DNA from: Dehalococcoidia bacterium
Lineage (GTDB): Bacteria; Chloroflexota; Dehalococcoidia; SAR202; UBA826
Assembly: GCA_012965485.1 (NCBI GenBank)
Contig: DTSF01000263.1
Coordinates: 1-8,288, forward strand
Length of the DNA stretch: 8,288 nucleotides
Direction of reading: 5' to 3'
The notes under the pieces were generated by a model. That model made no database searches, was not told where the DNA came from, and saw only the letters and a list, made by a program, of their open reading frames with translations. This document shows, one piece after another, positions 6,441 through 8,288 of the stretch (positions are counted from its first letter, which is position 1; the number at the start of each line of letters is the position of its first letter). The translations under genes and the position numbers were made by a program.

Positions 6441-6528
6441 AAATCCCCCATCTCAAATCCGCTTATACTAATACTGCAAGAAGGCTGATATGAATTTGTG
6501 ATTAGACTTTTTCAAGACCAGCTAAAAT
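6441..6528 (-). promoter_or_regulatory. Leader region of the kinase-aldolase operon
   Basis: This 88-nt spacer between the DUF35 stop and the kinase start contains TATAAG (6467-6462, minus strand), a possible -10 element, with only a weak -35 upstream. It overlaps a 19-bp imperfect dyad at 6462-6480 (CTT..A.TA at one end, TA.T..AAG at the other; 6 of 9 pairs), which could be an operator. I found no strong hairpin plus T-run that would terminate the upstream thiolase-DUF35 transcript, so read-through into the kinase is possible. Confidence 0.28.
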
Positions 6529-6951
6529 TTAGACAGGTTCAAACATTGGAAGTGCAATCTCTCCTTCACCTTGCTCCTGCCAAACTAATTTAACCCTCAT
6601 CCCGATCTCGATATCACTAATTGGGTTATCCACATTTATGACATTGGTCATCATTCTAAAACCTTCATCTAGATCTACATAGGCCACAGCATATGGGCCT
6701 AAATTTTTAAAGGCCGGATGTCTACTCTGCATCACAACACTGTACGTGTAGACAACACCTTCACCTTTTGAGGTATTCCAGGTGGTCTTTAAGCCACCAC
6801 AGCTGTTACAGTGGGCTCTAGGGTAAAAAATCACCTTATCGGTGCAATCCGAATTGTCACATGTTTGGTAAACAAGATTTCTTTCCTTAGTCGCCTCCCA
6901 AAATGGCTCAGTGTCAGGTTCTGGAAATCTAGGCTGAGGTCTCAAAGTCAT
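6529..6951 (-). CDS. DUF35 zinc-ribbon/OB-fold protein, thiolase partner
   Basis: DUF35 proteins have an N-terminal rubredoxin-like zinc ribbon and a C-terminal OB fold. They bind thiolase-superfamily enzymes, helping to position acyl-CoA substrates. This 140-residue protein begins with the usual P-x-P-D-T-E-P-F-W helix region (9-18). It has four cysteines, C31, C36, C48 and C51, then the OB-fold strands G-x-V-Y-T-Y-S-V-V and G-P-Y-A-V-A-Y-V-D-L. The spacing of the first pair is C-x4-C instead of the usual C-x2-C; the second pair is C-x2-C. Its ATG has AGGAG 9 nt upstream, and the gene starts 20 nt after the thiolase homologue stops. Pairing in one operon, enzyme first, strongly suggests a heteromeric complex, as in archaeal acetyl-CoA acetyltransferase/HMG-CoA synthase and actinobacterial Ltp2-ChsH2. 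The pathway is not evident from this window. Confidence 0.92.
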   Translation of the reverse strand: MTLRPQPRFPEPDTEPFWEATKERNLVYQTCDNSDCTDKVIFYPRAHCNSCGGLKTTWNTSKGEGVVYTYSVVMQSRHPAFKNLGPYAVAYVDLDEGFRMMTNVINVDNPISDIEIGMRVKLVWQEQGEGEIALPMFEPV

Positions 6952-6971
6952 TTTATAACTCTCCTAATTTA

Positions 6972-8162
6972 TTAATCTGCTGCGAGAATGGTTGGTGCCG
7001 TTGCATGCCTAGCGCCCAATTGACCACCATTCCCCACCGCAACGGCAAGTTTGGCGCCATCCACTTGGGAAGTTGATTCTCCTCTCATTTGTCTAGTAGC
7101 TTCAAGCAAAAGAAAAATACCCCTTTCACCCGGATGATTTGAGGAAAGACCTCCCCCATCGGTATTAAGGGCAGGTCCCCCTTTTTGATCAAACTTCAGT
7201 ATGCCCTGGCTGACATAATCTCCACCTTCACCTTTTTTGCAAAATCCTAAATCTTCAATCAGGCACATTACAGTTATGGAAAATGAATCGTATGCCATCA
7301 GAACATCAATTTCGTTTGGAGATACTCCAGCGTCTTCAAAAGCCCTAGGCCCGGATTGGGCACCAGCACTTACAGTGATATCTCCTCCATTCTCCCTATA
7401 TTTCGTAGCTTCGGCACCACCGATAATCCATACTGGGGATTTTTTACAATTCTTTGCAACTTCTTTGGACGCAATCACAACCGCTCCACCACCATCTGAT
7501 ACCATGCAGCACTCCAGAAGATGCAGCGGCCAAGCAATCATCCTTGAATCTAGAACATCCTGAGTGGTGATTTCATTAACCCCTACAAACTCGAGGGCCG
7601 TCATAGCTTTCACAGCCTCAGGATTGCGCATGGCATGATATCTAGTGGCCACCGAAATCTCTGCGAACTGCTCATTTGTGGTTCCATATTGATGCATATG
7701 CCGAGCTTTCACCATTCCATATCCAGATATCAACGTCATTCCCCATGGATCTTCCATGTTATTAAATGGGGTTGGGGATCCCTGGCCAGTTGCTCCGGCG
7801 GTTCCTATTGCTCTGCGATCCGAATGAGCTGTAGACCCATATGTTAACAAGGCAATATTAGCCTTGCCTGAAGCTATCATAGTAGCAGCATGATGAGCTT
7901 GAAACTCATATGAAGTGCCACCAACGCTCGTGTTATCAATCAATCTTGGATTCAAGCCCAAATATTCCGAAATTCCAAGTCCTCCGATATTTTGGTGGGA
8001 CCCAGTGTCATAAACTGCGTCTACATCCTGCCATGAAAGACCAGCGTCCTCCAATGCCTTGGATGCAGATGCGGCCTTAATTTGCAAAGCGCTAACGCCA
8101 GGCGCCACCCTTAATGGGTATTCATGTATTCCAACAATTGCAGCTTCCCTCGTTTGAGCCAT
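6972..8162 (-). CDS. Thiolase-superfamily (SCP-x/Ltp2-like) protein lacking the nucleophilic cysteine
   Basis: This 396-residue cytoplasmic protein has the sterol-carrier-type thiolase fold: A-A-I-V-G-I-H-E-Y-P at the N-terminus; W-P-L-H-L-L-E-C-C-M-V-S-D-G-G-G-A (211-227); Y291-D-S-F-S-I-T-V followed by E-D-L-G-F-C-K-K-G-E-G-G (303-314); and L-N-T-D-G-G-G-L-S-S-N-H343-P-G. By-eye alignment puts S79 (in S-V-G-G-T-S) where thiolases carry the acyl-accepting Cys. The late catalytic Cys is also not seen; the equivalent region reads A-V-G-N-G-G-Q (375-381). This resembles Ltp2, which uses a repurposed active site with Tyr to do retro-aldol cleavage of steroid side-chain CoA thioesters. An acyl-CoA aldolase/lyase role is therefore more likely than thiolysis, but the substrate is unknown. 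ATG 8162 is preceded by GAGGA 7 nt upstream. It is the first gene of a pair with the DUF35 protein. Confidence 0.92.
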   Translation of the reverse strand: MAQTREAAIVGIHEYPLRVAPGVSALQIKAASASKALEDAGLSWQDVDAVYDTGSHQNIGGLGISEYLGLNPRLIDNTSVGGTSYEFQAHHAATMIASGKANIALLTYGSTAHSDRRAIGTAGATGQGSPTPFNNMEDPWGMTLISGYGMVKARHMHQYGTTNEQFAEISVATRYHAMRNPEAVKAMTALEFVGVNEITTQDVLDSRMIAWPLHLLECCMVSDGGGAVVIASKEVAKNCKKSPVWIIGGAEATKYRENGGDITVSAGAQSGPRAFEDAGVSPNEIDVLMAYDSFSITVMCLIEDLGFCKKGEGGDYVSQGILKFDQKGGPALNTDGGGLSSNHPGERGIFLLLEATRQMRGESTSQVDGAKLAVAVGNGGQLGARHATAPTILAAD

Positions 8163-8205
8163 AAGTTAGTCCTCATAAAATTTTGTGGTGCCAGTAATGA
8201 GCCTG

Positions 8206-8234
8206 AAGTTAGCACATGCCTCCTAAGCCGTCAA
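8206..8234 (-). promoter_or_regulatory. Candidate promoter for the thiolase-DUF35 operon
   Basis: On the minus strand TTGACG (8234-8229, 5 of 6 matches to the -35 consensus) is followed after exactly 17 nt by TAACTT (8211-8206), a weak -10 element with 3 of 6 matches. A strongly A/T-rich tract just upstream (about 8236-8257) could act as an UP element. The leader to the ATG at 8162 would be roughly 40 nt. This is pattern matching only. Confidence 0.35.
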
Positions 8235-8257
8235 TGAAATATAAAAAATTAAGTTTT

Positions 8258-8281
8258 CTTTAAAAATCCGAAATTTTAAAG
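8258..8281. repeat. 24-bp near-palindrome upstream of the thiolase operon
   Basis: CTTTAAAA (8258-8265) is repeated in inverted form as TTTTAAAG (8274-8281), with an 8-nt centre that is itself partly symmetric. Overall 10 of 12 base pairs match. It lies about 24 bp beyond the candidate -35 of the thiolase operon. It could be a regulator-binding site. As an RNA hairpin it would be nearly all A-U and weak, so a terminator is less likely. Confidence 0.45.
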
Positions 8282-8288
8282 GCGCAAG

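Noticed and set aside
8111..8224. Perfect AGGAGG at 8224-8219 (minus) followed by ATG-TGC-TAA and a GTG frame of about 34 codons overlapping the thiolase start
   Set aside because: Spacing to either start is too short (1 and 3 nt), the site falls between the predicted -35 and -10 and so may not be transcribed, and the peptide shows no recognisable feature.

Overview
This is an ordinary-looking, AT-rich bacterial chromosomal segment (about 40% GC by eye), densely packed with metabolic genes. It holds nine protein genes, one cut by the left edge. I see no RNA genes, CRISPR, insertion sequences or phage genes. An F420-biosynthesis gene, a GMC oxidoreductase with an H-I-S-G-T-C-K-M-G active-site motif, a Cys-less thiolase homologue with a DUF35 partner, and a DUF1537 kinase with a class II aldolase together suggest a marine Chloroflexota-type organism (SAR202/Dehalococcoidia-like). 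That assignment is inference from gene content; no rRNA or marker phylogeny is available here.

Layout. The left edge (1-101, minus) is the start of cofD, the 2-phospho-L-lactate transferase of coenzyme F420 synthesis. A short AT-rich divergent intergenic region (102-212) separates it from a plus-strand run of four tightly packed genes: recF (DNA gap repair), a zinc sirtuin (NAD-dependent deacylase), a small four-helix membrane protein of unknown function, and a GMC-family FAD oxidoreductase. The gaps are 6 nt, a 17-nt overlap and 10 nt, so they probably form one transcription unit. The recF start codon looks unusual: the best ribosome-binding site points to ATT.

From the right, two minus-strand units converge on the GMC gene. 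The first is a thiolase-superfamily protein and its DUF35 zinc-ribbon/OB-fold partner (8162-6529), which probably act as one acyl-CoA-handling complex. The second is a DUF1537 four-carbon-acid-sugar kinase followed 8 nt later by a class II ketose-bisphosphate-type aldolase (6440-4189). The second pair is the most interesting item: both proteins resemble, motif by motif, the kinase and aldolase domains that plants carry fused, in the same order, in one large uncharacterised protein. The pair probably phosphorylates and then cleaves an oxidised acid sugar to DHAP and a small fragment, but the substrate is not known.

Regulatory signals are modest: candidate promoters ahead of cofD, the kinase and the thiolase; a paired ATATAACT direct repeat in the cofD/recF intergenic region; and a 24-bp near-palindrome upstream of the thiolase promoter. 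No convincing rho-independent terminator was found, including in the 35-nt convergent gap at 4154-4188.
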